A DNA stretch of 64,000 nucleotides from Stercorarius parasiticus (taxonomy: Eukaryota > Chordata > Aves > Charadriiformes > Stercorariidae): positions 923,874 to 987,873 of the forward strand of contig VWZL01004340.1 in NCBI GenBank assembly GCA_013396915.1, read 5' to 3'. The notes beneath the pieces are model-generated. The model was not told where the DNA came from. It did not search any database and saw nothing but the letters and a program-made list of their open reading frames with translations. Position numbers and translations under genes: made by a program. How positions within the stretch are numbered: the stretch's first letter is position 1; every line of letters starts with the position of its first letter. Below, piece by piece: positions 38,858 to 49,678 of the stretch.

Positions 38858-41800
38858 GGAAGTTCAGTGGGTGGACAGGAGAGCAGAGGGTACCACTACA
38901 TATGAGCTTCCTCTCAGTGTACCAAAATATTGAAGGGAGAGGGAGTAATACTGCCTAGGTGTGGGAGATGGTTAGGGAATATTCCTTTATCTGGGGTGAC
39001 AAAGGGACTTTTTGGTCAATGTCAAGACCAGCTCATGGAGAGATCCATGGAGCAACACGCAGCCAGAAACTTCTCTGTAGAGGAACTAGACAAAATGCAA
39101 GAGCTGCGTGAACAGGAAAGAAGGATGGGCCATATCTCTTTCCTTGAAAATTAGCCAGATGTTTGGTTTATCCTCATGTTACTCTGAGTCACCACCATCT
39201 TTGAGGCCTGCATCATCTGGAGGCCTCAAAACCAGAGATGAATGAAGAATGTTCTCCTCAGGATCCTCATTATCTGGCAGGATATTCTGCCACTTGTAAG
39301 GATGGGATGTGGGGTGAGGAAATCACGTGAAGTACGAGCAGCATGTGAATGTGTGCTACCTGCGTGGTAGATCTTCTGGCCAATCCACTGGAGGCAGGAA
39401 TTAGCTTGCAGGGCAGAAACTTGATATCAAATTCTACAGGGCCAGAAGGTATGGGAATATTGAGTAAATCTACAATTAGATCTCCTTCAAACACAGAGGA
39501 GTGCTAAATGGAAAGTCTAGAAGGAGAGCCATTTCTGAAGAGAGGGTGCAGGGGTAAGGCAAGGTTCCTGACTCGCTCCTCAACAGCATATTTCAGCTGT
39601 GAGAATAGTTCACCTTTTGTATCCCATTCAGCCCTTGGCCTCTGCAGGCTTCCAGCGATGCTGCCAGGCAATGTGAATGTTGCTGGCTTTGATGAAATGG
39701 GCAGCTTCATGCTGGAAGCCAGACAAAGGCCAGCAGTTCATTAGACACAGGCCAAAGAGCATCTGCAAAGGGACATATGTTAGAGTTTTGCTTGGCCCTT
39801 AAGCAGTATCAACTGCTGATGGATGTAATAAGATAGGTAGGGGGTAAAAGCTCCACAGTCCAACCAAATTCCTGTCCTGTTAAGCCATACTATTTCTAGT
39901 ACCCCAATGCCCTTATTTCTCCATACAGGTAGCCAGAGACTGTTAATCCTGTAGCATACATGAAATGAACCTCTTTTAGTTTTCCTGATCCTAAAGTCAC
40001 CACTGCGTTTTTAAGGTGGCATTACCTTCCACCAGGCTCCTAACGGATAACTCCAAAAACCTCCCCAAAACCATCAAACTTGATTAGAAACAAACTTTCC
40101 CAACTCTTTCACCAATAAGAAAATCCCACAGAACCAGATCCAGCAGGGAAGTAATACAACATGCCATATGATGCAAATACATATTTTTATGAAGTCAAGC
40201 CATCTGTTTGGGTTTTTTAAGACTTTTCCCTATAACAGATCTCATCCCTTCGTATACTTTTCTTATTTAAAAAAAAAAAAAGTCACCAAACCTCAAAATC
40301 CAAGGTACTGAGATTACACACAGGAAGGGGTTGGAGAGTTTCACAGAGAAAAGTAACAAAATCTTTATGAGCCGTTCTGTGCTTTTCCAAAGGACCCCCA
40401 GGAATTTCTTCATTTAGATTTATGAAAGGACAGCATATTGATTATGTAACTGCCATCTGAAGTTTAATAATATATACACAAAGTAAATGGAGTTGCTGAG
40501 GAATTTAACTGGCCTATAAATAGAAAGTGGCATCCCCATTAATTCATTAAAGGTATGTGCGAAGTGTAAGGTATTCCAATTAACATTTCATAAGATGGTT
40601 GTAGCATGTTAGTTACGAACCAGCATTTGTCATTTTCTTTTTAGCAATTAAATGATATCTAATTCCCTTGCCACGCTGGAGCTGTCTCCTTTAATAGCTT
40701 TCAAAGTTTCTAGAGAGGGCATATACAAAAGGTAAAGGAATCCTTCTTTTGCTACCTTTTCTTTTTTTCTTTTTCTCTCTCTTTTTTTGGTTTTTGCCTT
40801 TTTCCCCCCTCTTTCTGTCTTCCTTTTTTTTCTCTCACTCTTTCTCTCTTTCTCTCTTTCTGCCAAATAGAAAGCATTTTGCAGTCTGCATGGGCTTGTT
40901 CACCCATCATTCAGTTAAATAACCACTAGCTAGATATATCTTGCTTAACCACAACAACTGGCCTGGTACCAGATGAGCTTGATATTTATTTAACAAACAG
41001 CGCTGTCTTCGTAGATCTAAATTAGAGCCTTATTTGAAAAAATTAAAGTGTACCCATTACTGTTTGCCCTCAGTGAAAAATCCAAGTTCTGGTTACGTCC
41101 CTGCTCACTAGGATTAGAACTGTCACAATATTTATTTAACAGGAGGAGGCATGCTAAGCCATGCTGCAAACATTGCTGTGCCAATACGAAGAGGAACTCA
41201 CTGCTTTTTACAGCGTTTCTTTCTCTGTACGTGCTCTCTGTCTCTGCCCCCCTCTCTTTCCTCTTCTTCCTGCCACTGCTGCCGTCCCCGTGCTCTCCTG
41301 CCCCGCTGCCCCCTCCACATGCCCTCTCCCACACCTGGCATTTCTGTTGCCCGCAAAGTAAATCTGATGGAAAAATGCATTTGAAAAAGGGCTGTGAAAC
41401 CTAGGACTGGTGCTGATGGAGGGAAGGGGAGTGATGCATGGCCTGTCCCCTCCTTTCCTGGTGTCCCCTGTGCCCTGAACTGCACTGATCAGGGACAGTG
41501 GAGACAGGGTAGGGCACAGAGTTCTGCCCTCTTGGCTCCTCATCCTCCTGTATCATCCTCCTTGGTGAAACTCATGTTGCACCACAAAACCTCTCCAGCA
41601 GGGAGACGAGTGTCCCTTAGTTATTTTATCCAGATCGGTTCCCACAGTAGCAAGGCCACGTTCAGTTTGGGTCTTTTCCTGTCTCATGGCAAAAAGCTCA
41701 ATGTCGACTATAAGGGAGGAGGAGTATTGTTCTTCTGTTTCACTGGGCAATGCGAATTCCCATTCCCCACAGGGACTGTGCAAGCAAATGCCCTTGGTAC

Positions 41801-42298
41801 AAGCGCTAGGATAACCTAGTCATTTTCCCTTCTTTCCAATACTGACACAGATCCCTCCCTCTGCTCGGAGAAGCCTGCTGAATTTCTGGAGCTAGGCAAA
41901 GAGGGAGAGATGGGTTCATATCTCCAACCCTCTAGAAAGACAGCAGTACAAGGGAAGGAAAAGAAGCAGTGGAAAGGTAGGAAGAAGCCCATGCTAAGCA
42001 GTATACATATATTTTATGCTGATAATTCTGAAAGAACAAAGTTGCTATCTCAGGAAGTTAGTATTTTTAGCCTGATTTCCTCGGCAATCATTCTGTCTGT
42101 CAGTTCCCCTCTAATAACTTTTAAACCAGTTGGCCAATTTCAGTCAAAATTGACAGACAGGTGATATTCTGAGTGGTACAAAGTTGCTGCAGGATTTACA
42201 AGTACCGGTGCCCACATCGAGCAGAGAGACCCCAGTCCCCGCTGCAAAGAGCGCCCCATAAAGGATAGACAGCATGGGCACAAAGAAATCCTCTGTGC
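38858..42298. other. gene-free DNA with possible decayed coding remnant
   Basis: No intact gene was seen. Minus-strand segments at 39360-39490 and 39631-39800 have protein-like composition but are cut by stops and frame changes (see findings). AT-rich DNA with ATTAATTCATTAAAGG lies at 40530-40550 and more around 40430-40660. Confidence 0.3.
40741..40860. repeat. C/T-rich polypyrimidine low-complexity tract
   Basis: About 120 bases are nearly pure pyrimidine with CTTT and CTCT units. Read on the minus strand it yields a spurious Lys/Arg/Glu-rich frame (40648-40866), which is not a gene. Confidence 0.9.
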
Positions 42299-42537
42299 AG
42301 GGGAGGAGGTTTAGACTGGAGATTAGGAAAAATTTTTTTCATCAAAAGGGTTGTCAAGCATTGGAACAGGCTGCCCAGGGAAGTGGTTAAGTCTCCATCC
42401 CTGGAGGCATTTAAAAGATGTGTAGATGTGATGCTGAGGGACATGGTTTAGGGGTGGACTTGGCAGCCCTAGGTTTATGGTTGGACTTGGTGATCTGAAA
42501 GACCTTTTCCAACCTAAGCGTTTCTAAGATTCTGTGT
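42299..42537 (+). mobile_element. CR1 LINE, 3' end, sense
   Basis: The sense CR1 order is clear: ATTAGGAAAAATTTTTTTCA, GGGTTGTCAAGCATTGGAAC, AGGCTGCCCAGGGAAGTGGT, CCATCCCTGGAGGCATTTAA, AAGATGTGTAGATGTGATGC, then GGTTGGACTTGGTGATCTGA and TTCCAACCTAAGCGTTTCTA. It ends in a decayed terminal repeat (AAGATTCTGTG). About 240 bp are retained and the copy is moderately diverged. Confidence 0.93.
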
Positions 42538-42614
42538 TAGCACCTGGAACCATCACAGTTACGGGTGCTGCATAGAAATGCTTCTGAACCCCAGGTGAAA
42601 ACTGCGTCTCCACA

Positions 42615-42662
42615 AAGAGAAGAGGAGGAGAGGGTAGTGCAGGGGAAGGGGAGGGAGAGGGT
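42615..42662. repeat. G/A-rich polypurine tract
   Basis: AAGAGAAGAGGAGGAGAGGG core followed by GGGGAAGGGGAGGGAGAGGG. Low complexity. Confidence 0.75.
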
Positions 42663-45232
42663 TTGTCAGGTTTCCTTTGGGACAGATACATTGCAGTGCA
42701 AAAGGAAGGAGAGCTCCAGGAAACACTCCAGGCCCTTGAGGAAGGGTTGAAAAAGCAGGGGAAAGTATGATATACCCTACAGCATCACAAAAATTAGGGA
42801 TGGAGGAAACACTGCCATTCAGTCTACTAAAAGTGTAATGAGGAAAGCAAATCCAACTGCTTTCAGCGAACCCATCCTGGTCTCTGGGTGAGGAACGCGC
42901 CTTTCAAGGGCTGAATTCCAGAGCTGACAGACTTGTAACAGTCAATTATCGTTACAGCTACAGATGGGAAAACCTGATAAAATGAGTCCTGTATGGACAG
43001 AGGATTGAAATAGAGCTTGGGCAGGGATTGTAGCCAGAGAGAGATTAGTGGCCATAAATATATCAAAAGCAAAGGACTCTAAGACACATGCATAGCTCAG
43101 CATAACACCACCGTTTATAAACTGCCATGTGTCCCAATTCATACCTCACCATTCATGGGCATGCTAGGAAAGGATGCACAACTCAGACCCAGAGTCTGCA
43201 TGAAGAAAGACCCATTTCCTTTAATGTTCCTGCAGCTTTCAGAAACACTGGTGGTTATTTTTTTCCAAGGCCGACCAAAAGAAGCAGCTGTGCCTATTAA
43301 GACGTTTCTCATGCGGTGTGCTAAGTCTGTGTTAGAGTTAACTTTGCGTCTGCATCTTCATCAACAATGCGACGTCGCTTACACCAATTTGATTTTACCT
43401 TGTCTGGGAGATGAAAGCAATTTATAAGTTTCAAAGAGCACAATCTGGCTGGGATCCAAACCCAGGAGTGTGGTGCTGAAAAGAGAATTGCTGGAGACGT
43501 TTATGTCTGGCATATGGTGTGCTAGTTCCCTTTCTAATCTGGGTAACGAAGGTCAGTACGAAGTGCTGAGTTGGTCTTGTTGGCCAAGACATTTGATGAC
43601 CTGCTCACACAGATGGGGATTTCAAACCCTGACCAATGTGAACTAGGAAGGGGAAATCTAATCACTCACTTCACTGACAACTTTGAAATATGTGCTTTCT
43701 TCCTCACTTCCGACTACATTTTTCTGAAGAAGACAACGAAAGTCATGACTGGGCTGCAGCAATGGAAGATTTCTACAAGCTATGCCACATGGGGCTATTC
43801 GGTAGCGCACCTGGTGGATCCCACTAGCATCTGTGACTAATTGAGAAGATAAATCCATTTTGCTGGAGTGGTTTAGATTTCCAAAAGTCCTTCAGTCTAT
43901 TCCAGCTGAGCTGATTAGAGTCCAGCTCACTGGGAGTCATTACTGTCAATCCCACCAGCTGGCCTGAATTTTGCAAGGAGAAAGAAGCAAGAAAAATACA
44001 TTAAAAATGAATAAATCTATATTTCATTACTTTATGCAAACTGGTTTTCCCTGAAGGGGGTTCTATTCCTAAAATTGTCACATCTTTGTGATGTTCCTGT
44101 ACGGCTTGGCTTGCTAGTGGATCTTCTTCAAAAAGAGAAAAAGTGTTTCAAGAGTTAAGTGTCAGCATCAATGAAATTAAGAACGTTTTGGATATAGATG
44201 AGATAAGGGCACATACAGCCTCTGGATATAGACACATGTAGAGGTAATGAATTCAATATCTAATGCAAGATCTAAATTCTTGCATTCAGCCAAGTTATAT
44301 TTATCACAGGCTCTGCTTCTTGAGTACAGTCATAGCTGGAGCATGATTGGAAGTGCAGTTCATTTCAGTTACCTCAGACTACTTAGCAGCTGTATTTGCC
44401 ATAGATTTTGCTTGTCTGCCGGTTCCAGGATTTTTCAACATCTCTGTCACTTCTTTTGCGAACGGGAGGAAAGGGTAACTATCTTTGGGGATGACCGTAC
44501 CAGCCTGGGAGCCTGTGTTTGGATAAACCCCCACATCTCCTTGCAGAGAGTTATTTGGTTGTTGCTGGTTGCGATTCTGGTAATCGCTCACTCAGCCACG
44601 AAAGAGTGGGGAAAATCCCTGGGAAAAATGCAATTAACTGGAAGCTATTTTCAATTTTGACACACTCAGGTCCGTTCCAAAGAGTGGACCCGCTTTAGCA
44701 TGCCCTAAGGTGCCTGTAGGACCACAACTGTGAGTCCATGGGACCACGACTGCTCAGGACTTTCTGAAACAGAATTATTGAATGACTGTCTCACCTCCCA
44801 TGGCAGCCAGTACCACAGGGGTATTTCCCTCATCTGTCTTTTCACATCTGGCAGAGACCCCTCTGTGGGCTCCATCCTAGGCTAGGTTGAGATCTGGACT
44901 ACCATCCTCCAGTCTATTCCCGGCTCGTGCACAGAGTGGTGGCAGTAGTCCTGCACGGAGGGGCATCTAGCCCTGACCCCTGTCAAGACAGCCGTTCAGC
45001 TGAGGGGGAGGCCTGAGGAAAGGGAAAATACACGTTCTTGCACTTCCTCATAAATCTGAGCAGACCGTCCCCTACATGAGGTGTAAAGAGATTCTGCTGA
45101 CCTAGAAAACCCCGTCAGAAGAAAACAACAAAGATTAACTAAAGCAAGTTTTGACATTTTTAGCAGTTTGTCTTAAAATACTGACAGCAAAGCAGTGTTA
45201 GGAGTTGCCTCATGAGACGTTCAGCTTTCCAG

Positions 45233-45249
45233 ACACCAAGGGGCAGCAC
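45233..45249 (+). promoter_or_regulatory. CTCF-like motif (weak)
   Basis: ACACCAAGGGGCAGCAC fits 15 of 17 positions of the strong form CCACCAGGGGGCAGCAC. One mismatch falls at the first position and one at the important G of the AGG core. It is unsupported without binding data. Confidence 0.22.
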
Positions 45250-46117
45250 TGGTAGCTACAGGCAGTCGCCAGCTCTTTTGCCCCAGAGCAGTCCATTACC
45301 TTTGGTGACACATCCCCTCCTTCACAGGTAACACGCTGGAGAGATGTGTTGGGAAATTCGCCTTGCTGTGGGTACGCCTACGCTGCAGTCACAGCACAGA
45401 AAACAGTTTGCTGTGTGAGTTAGCCCACGCTGAGCTCCACGCTGCTGCCACCGAACCACCCCCAGTATGGAGGCACCCTCAGGTGTTTCTGCTCTTGCCT
45501 ATGGACACGTTTGTCATCTATAAGAGAATTGAGGACTGCAGGTGCAAAGCGAATAAGGAGCATGGGGGAAAGGACAAAGAGCCAGGGTAAGAATACCAAT
45601 TTAAATACCTACTTAGATCCATCTCCTTCTGGTCTTCCTCCACCTCTAGTGTTTATGAGTCCAACATTTGTTCCCGAGTCTGGTGGATGCCGGCACAAGA
45701 CCCATTTCCACTCCAGTGTCACTTTACATTATTCTTCCCTCCATCTCAGACACTCCTCGCTAGTCCAACAGAGGGATCTGTCACCAGCCCCATCGCAGGG
45801 AGATGAGCCTCCATCAAGCCCAGAGAAAGGGTCAGGATTTTTTGTCATTCAATTTTCCTTTTTTCTTGTTCCCTTTTCCCTCTAGTAGTTTATTCAAGCC
45901 CAGAGAAAGAGCTTAGGCCCTAGCTCATGTAGAGCTCTGATGTATGCAAATCCTCCTTGTGCTCCCATGGCCCTCTTTTTTTCCCCTTCTTTCCTTTTAA
46001 TTCTAGATTTGAAAATAAAATGCGAGCTGGCTGCACAGAGCTCTCTCATGTGTGCAACTTCCAATTGTGGCAAATTGGAACTGTCGATGCAAGCAGCTCA
46101 GATTTATTTATATATTT

Positions 46118-46155
46118 AGGAGGAAGGAGGGAGGAGAGGGAAGGGGAGGGGGAGA
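46118..46155. repeat. G/A-rich polypurine tract
   Basis: GGAGGAAGGAGGGAGGAGAG continues as GGAAGGGGAGGGGGAGA. It is strand-asymmetric low complexity directly after a short TATATTTA stretch. Confidence 0.8.
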
Positions 46156-46389
46156 TGCTCGTGGTGGAAAGGAAAAAGAAAAATAACAGATCCAAGCAAA
46201 GAGGGATTTGAATCTCAAATACTGCTCCCTGGCCCATATTATCCAAATCCCTCCAGCCTTGTCCATGACTGCCTCTTACCTAGTTAAAAACAACAGGCAA
46301 AAGATCAAAAACATTTTTTTCCCCCACAACACTAAGAGTTGTTGAGTTTTGCAGCTGCCTTTAGCCAACCAGAGTCTAACACCGAGACT

Positions 46390-46600
46390 GATGCAATTAA
46401 TACTTGGTGCTTCAAAACATCAACATAGCTATTTATATAAATTAGTAACCTTAAGCCCAGGAGGTAGCATTATTACAGCATTACTAATTAAATCACAATA
46501 AGCTTAGCTTGCAGTAGTATTAATTATGAAGCTGACATAGTGATATTGGAGATCTGATTGGCCTATTGTCAGTCATTACCCGATCGGTAATGAACCAGAC
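46390..46600. promoter_or_regulatory. AT-rich block dense in ATTA/TAAT cores with a short palindrome
   Basis: Homeodomain-type cores recur at 46396-46400, 46440-46444, 46470-46474, 46484-46492 (CTAATTAAA) and 46519-46526 (ATTAATTA). A reversed CCAAT box, GATTGG, stands at 46556-46561. CATTACC at 46574-46580 and GGTAATG at 46586-46592 form an exact 7-bp inverted repeat around CGATC. No coding frame spans the block. This is the texture of a developmental enhancer or conserved non-coding element, but conservation is not visible here. Confidence 0.35.
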
Positions 46601-48632
46601 AGGCAATGAAAATCAAAGCCACCGCTCCAACAGCACTGCTCCCATTTCCCGGGAAGAAGGGCCACCGTTCCAGCAGAGAAAGCATCAACATCCTCCATCA
46701 AAGCAGCCACGGCGTGTGCACAGCGTTCGGCGCTATGGGGAGGCACGTGGGAGGAGGCTGTCTCCTGCCATCTCTACAGTCCCTGAATCCCCAGGGACAA
46801 AAGATATTCTTTTCTATGGCTAACAAAGAGGTTGTGGGCCTCTTTTGTGGGAGCAAGTGGTTGGACATGCCTTTATCACCTCCAGTGGAGACTCTGATTT
46901 GAGTGGATTGCAAAACGTCCTTTAGGGATTTTTTTATGGTGAGGCAGAGTTAGTGTAGGGAAGGACATTGATTCGATAGGTCTGTTGTGGGCACCTCTGT
47001 GATAATTTATAAAGGGATTTTCACGAAGAGCTCGCCAAATGTCTTTTTTGACAGAAAGGGCAGTGGGACAAAGCCACCATCTCAGGAAAGGGTCCCGTCA
47101 CAGGCAAATGGTGCTGTGCCCAAGGGGCAGGAGGAAAGGAGTGGGTATCAACAGCAGCAGGGGTGTCAACAGAAATCCAGGGGTGCAAATGAGGAACAGA
47201 GGCTGCAGGGGCTTACACTGGGTGTGTCCCCCATTGAACACAACATCATCTCCCAGTGCTGGGGCTGAGGAAAGGAGAAGGTTGGTAGTAGAAAGCTGAA
47301 GAGGAGGAGTCCAGGGTGGGGAACACAAGTTGGTCTGAAGCTGCCTTTCTTTCACATGGCAGTAAGAGGCAAAACAGGGATACCTGCAGAGCAATCTCAG
47401 CCTCTGCTCTAGATAGGAGATGAACAGAACAAGAGGTTTGGCTGGGGGAACCCTAAAAAGTGCCTCTTTCAGACTCGTTTGGTGCTGCACTGTCCCAGGC
47501 AGACATCTAGCAGTGGTCCTCTCTCCTGCGTCAGAGCAGGTCTCCTGCACAGCCGGAGCTTCTTGGACTGAAGAGCCCGTAAAACAAAACAAGAGTACAG
47601 TCAGTGACAGCCTGTGCATGTTTCATTAAAGAGAGAGCAAATGATTGACGGGTGTCAGTTCAATCTGCACCTGCCTCTCCTTTCCTGATGGACCTAAAGT
47701 GATGAGCATGCCGTAGAAATGCAAGCCAGCCAGCTGTCTTTCATTCCTGTTATCCACAACCGCAATTCAAAGCAACAAAACACTCCGTCTTTGGGAGAGG
47801 GAGGGCAGATCCCGCACTCTAACTCACAGGTATCATCTGAACTTCTGCCCACAAAAGGGAGCCTCTTCTGAAAAACAAAGCAAACCGATCATCCAAGCGG
47901 GTGGAAGATTATCATGGAAAGGTCTGGTATCATGGAAAGATCTGCTCATCTTTTGGAATTGGAAGAGAGAAAAGGTCTTCACTCAGTTTCTGCACCAGTT
48001 AAAGAATTTCCAAGGTCCTGAGCAGTTGGGGATCACCTCCAGCCGTCGATGAGATGGCAGATACCGACCCCCACTGCCAGCTGGCAGATTTCTCCTCCAT
48101 CCCAAGGGGGGCTTTTTGCTTCCGTTGAAGATGGGCAGAGGGATGCTGAAGATTGTATTTCTACCCCAAACTGCTTCCTGCGTGATGCCCGGTGTGAAAA
48201 GCCCCTCTGTGCTCACAAGCCAGATCGTGCTGGAACCTCCCCCTCTCCCCAGCATAAGTCTTAAAATGCTGACCTGCAGCATCAACAACAACAACAAAAT
48301 AGCCTTGGTCTATCCAAAACGGAACACAGAAGTCTAAATGTCACATGCAACGTCTAAACTAAACCGCACATGGCTCCCAGAACAGACTGCAGGATACAAG
48401 TCCCTCCACTTTTTAAGGAAGCGGGCTCAGAGCTGCTAGGCATTTTTTCAGTGCCGCAGCAGACAGGGCCACTGTTCGGGGCATGTGTGCAGAATTGTCT
48501 GCCATAAAGTACATGGTCCTTCAAGAGACCCCTGCCAGTTCGCACCAACTGGGGATCTGACTCTTTTTATGCCCTGATGACAGGGCTCCTGGAGCCACAA
48601 CCCCAAATCCATGGGGTTTTGCAAGGATTAAG

Positions 48633-48766
48633 CGTTTAAGAGTCGTTTAGATGTGGTGTTAGGGGATATGGTGTAGGGGAGAACTTTGTAGAGTGGGGTT
48701 GATGGTTGGACTCGATGATCCCCAGGGTGATTCTAAATGATTCTGTGATTCTATGATTCTGTGATT
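48633..48766 (+). mobile_element. CR1 LINE, 3' end, sense
   Basis: GTCGTTTAGATGTGGTGTTA, then GGTTGGACTCGATGATCCCC, and a well-preserved terminal array TGATTCTGTGATTCTATGAT ending at GTGATT. Only about 134 bp are retained. The intact terminal repeats suggest a moderately recent insertion. Confidence 0.93.
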
Positions 48767-48858
48767 AGGCTCTGCACACTAGCTACGAAGGGCAGGATGG
48801 ATACACTCCTTCTGTAGGTCCTGACTTTTAGAGACTTACGTTCCTGTTATTGCATAGG

Positions 48859-48872
48859 TCAGCAGATGGCAC
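48859..48872 (+). promoter_or_regulatory. CTCF-like motif
   Basis: TCAGCAGATGGCAC fits 13 of 14 positions of the core CCASYAGRKGGCRS, with the only mismatch at the tolerant first position. It lies 93 bp after the CR1 tail. About one such match per window is expected by chance. Confidence 0.28.
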
Positions 48873-49255
48873 TGCTACATTTAGACTTACAGGATTTTTT
48901 TTCTTCTTAGCACGTAAATGTGGTTTTGGTTCTAGAAGAAATGCTGCATTGCTGTTATTGCCTTCTCATTGCTGTTTGGCTGCCGAAAGTCCAGTGCTCC
49001 CCTGGCTACTTACCGATCCCTGACCACAAGCCACTGTTGAAAACTGGGTGATGGTGAGACAGTTTGGAAATGGGGACTCTCTGCAGGTTGGATTTAGCCA
49101 AGTCTGTTCCAGGGCAAGTAGAAAGACTATTACGCTTAGATTATATGCAGTGTCTACAGCGTAGGTTTCTTTTTCAGAGTTGCCACTTAAGAAAGGTGGG
49201 CTGTAACAGTGGCAGCATCTTTAGCATTGCAGGATGTTGAGATGATGCCTGGGAG

Positions 49256-49678
49256 TAGCTATGCTGGCTCAGTTCCCCCTAGCCCAGCATCTGGTCTCGA
49301 ACAGTGTGAATAAGGAGATGCTTAAGGAACAGAAGTACAAGCGACATTTCCCCTTAATAGTCCCCCAGCCATTTTCATCCCAGTGTTGTCCCGAGCCAGG
49401 TGTGATCTCTCTTTCGTGCCCTTATCCAGTTTCTCCTGAAGCCCATCTAACAGATAGCACTCAAAAAATCCCCAAACAAGGAACTTCATTGCCAAATAGC
49501 CTGTTGCATGAGGAACACCCCTTTTTCCGTTTGCTTTGAGCCTGACTCCTGTTGGCTTCATCTGATGGTCTTGGGTGTATTTATTGTTAGAGGGAGTGAC
49601 TGATCAGTCCCACCTCTTCATGCCACTGACAGGTTTGTAGCCCTTTGTCATTCCCCATCAGTTGCTGCAGAAGCCAAA
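49256..49678 (-). mobile_element. Ancient CR1-L-like LINE fragment, about 420 bp
   Basis: The plus strand follows the old amniote antisense CR1 order: GCTGGCTCAGTTCCCCCTAG (consensus ctgggtcagaccaatggtccatctag), CCCAGCATCTGGTCTCGAAC (tccagtatcctgtctctgac), TTATCCAGTTTCTCCTGAAG, TTTGAGCCTGACTCCTGTTG, GCTTCATCTGATGGTCTTGG, then a GAGAGGGAGTGACTG..CCTCTTCATGCCACTGAC block. It is heavily diverged but collinear over its length. Open frames inside it are relics or chance. Confidence 0.75.

Larger units (their letters stand above)
42538..48632. other. gene-free DNA with AT-rich regulatory-looking core
   Basis: No supportable gene was seen. The best non-repeat structure is the homeodomain-core-rich block at 46390-46600, listed separately. 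The 173-codon minus-strand frame at 47098-47619 begins with a hydrophobic run like a signal peptide. It then becomes proline/leucine-rich without motifs, and it is treated as chance. Confidence 0.35.

Noticed and set aside
40648..40866. Lys/Arg/Glu-rich minus-strand frame resembling a basic nuclear protein
   Set aside because: It is the translation of a polypyrimidine low-complexity tract.
47098..47619. 173-codon minus-strand frame with a hydrophobic start like a signal peptide
   Set aside because: After the start it is Pro/Leu-rich without motifs. The opposite strand is also open, and no splice or promoter context was seen.
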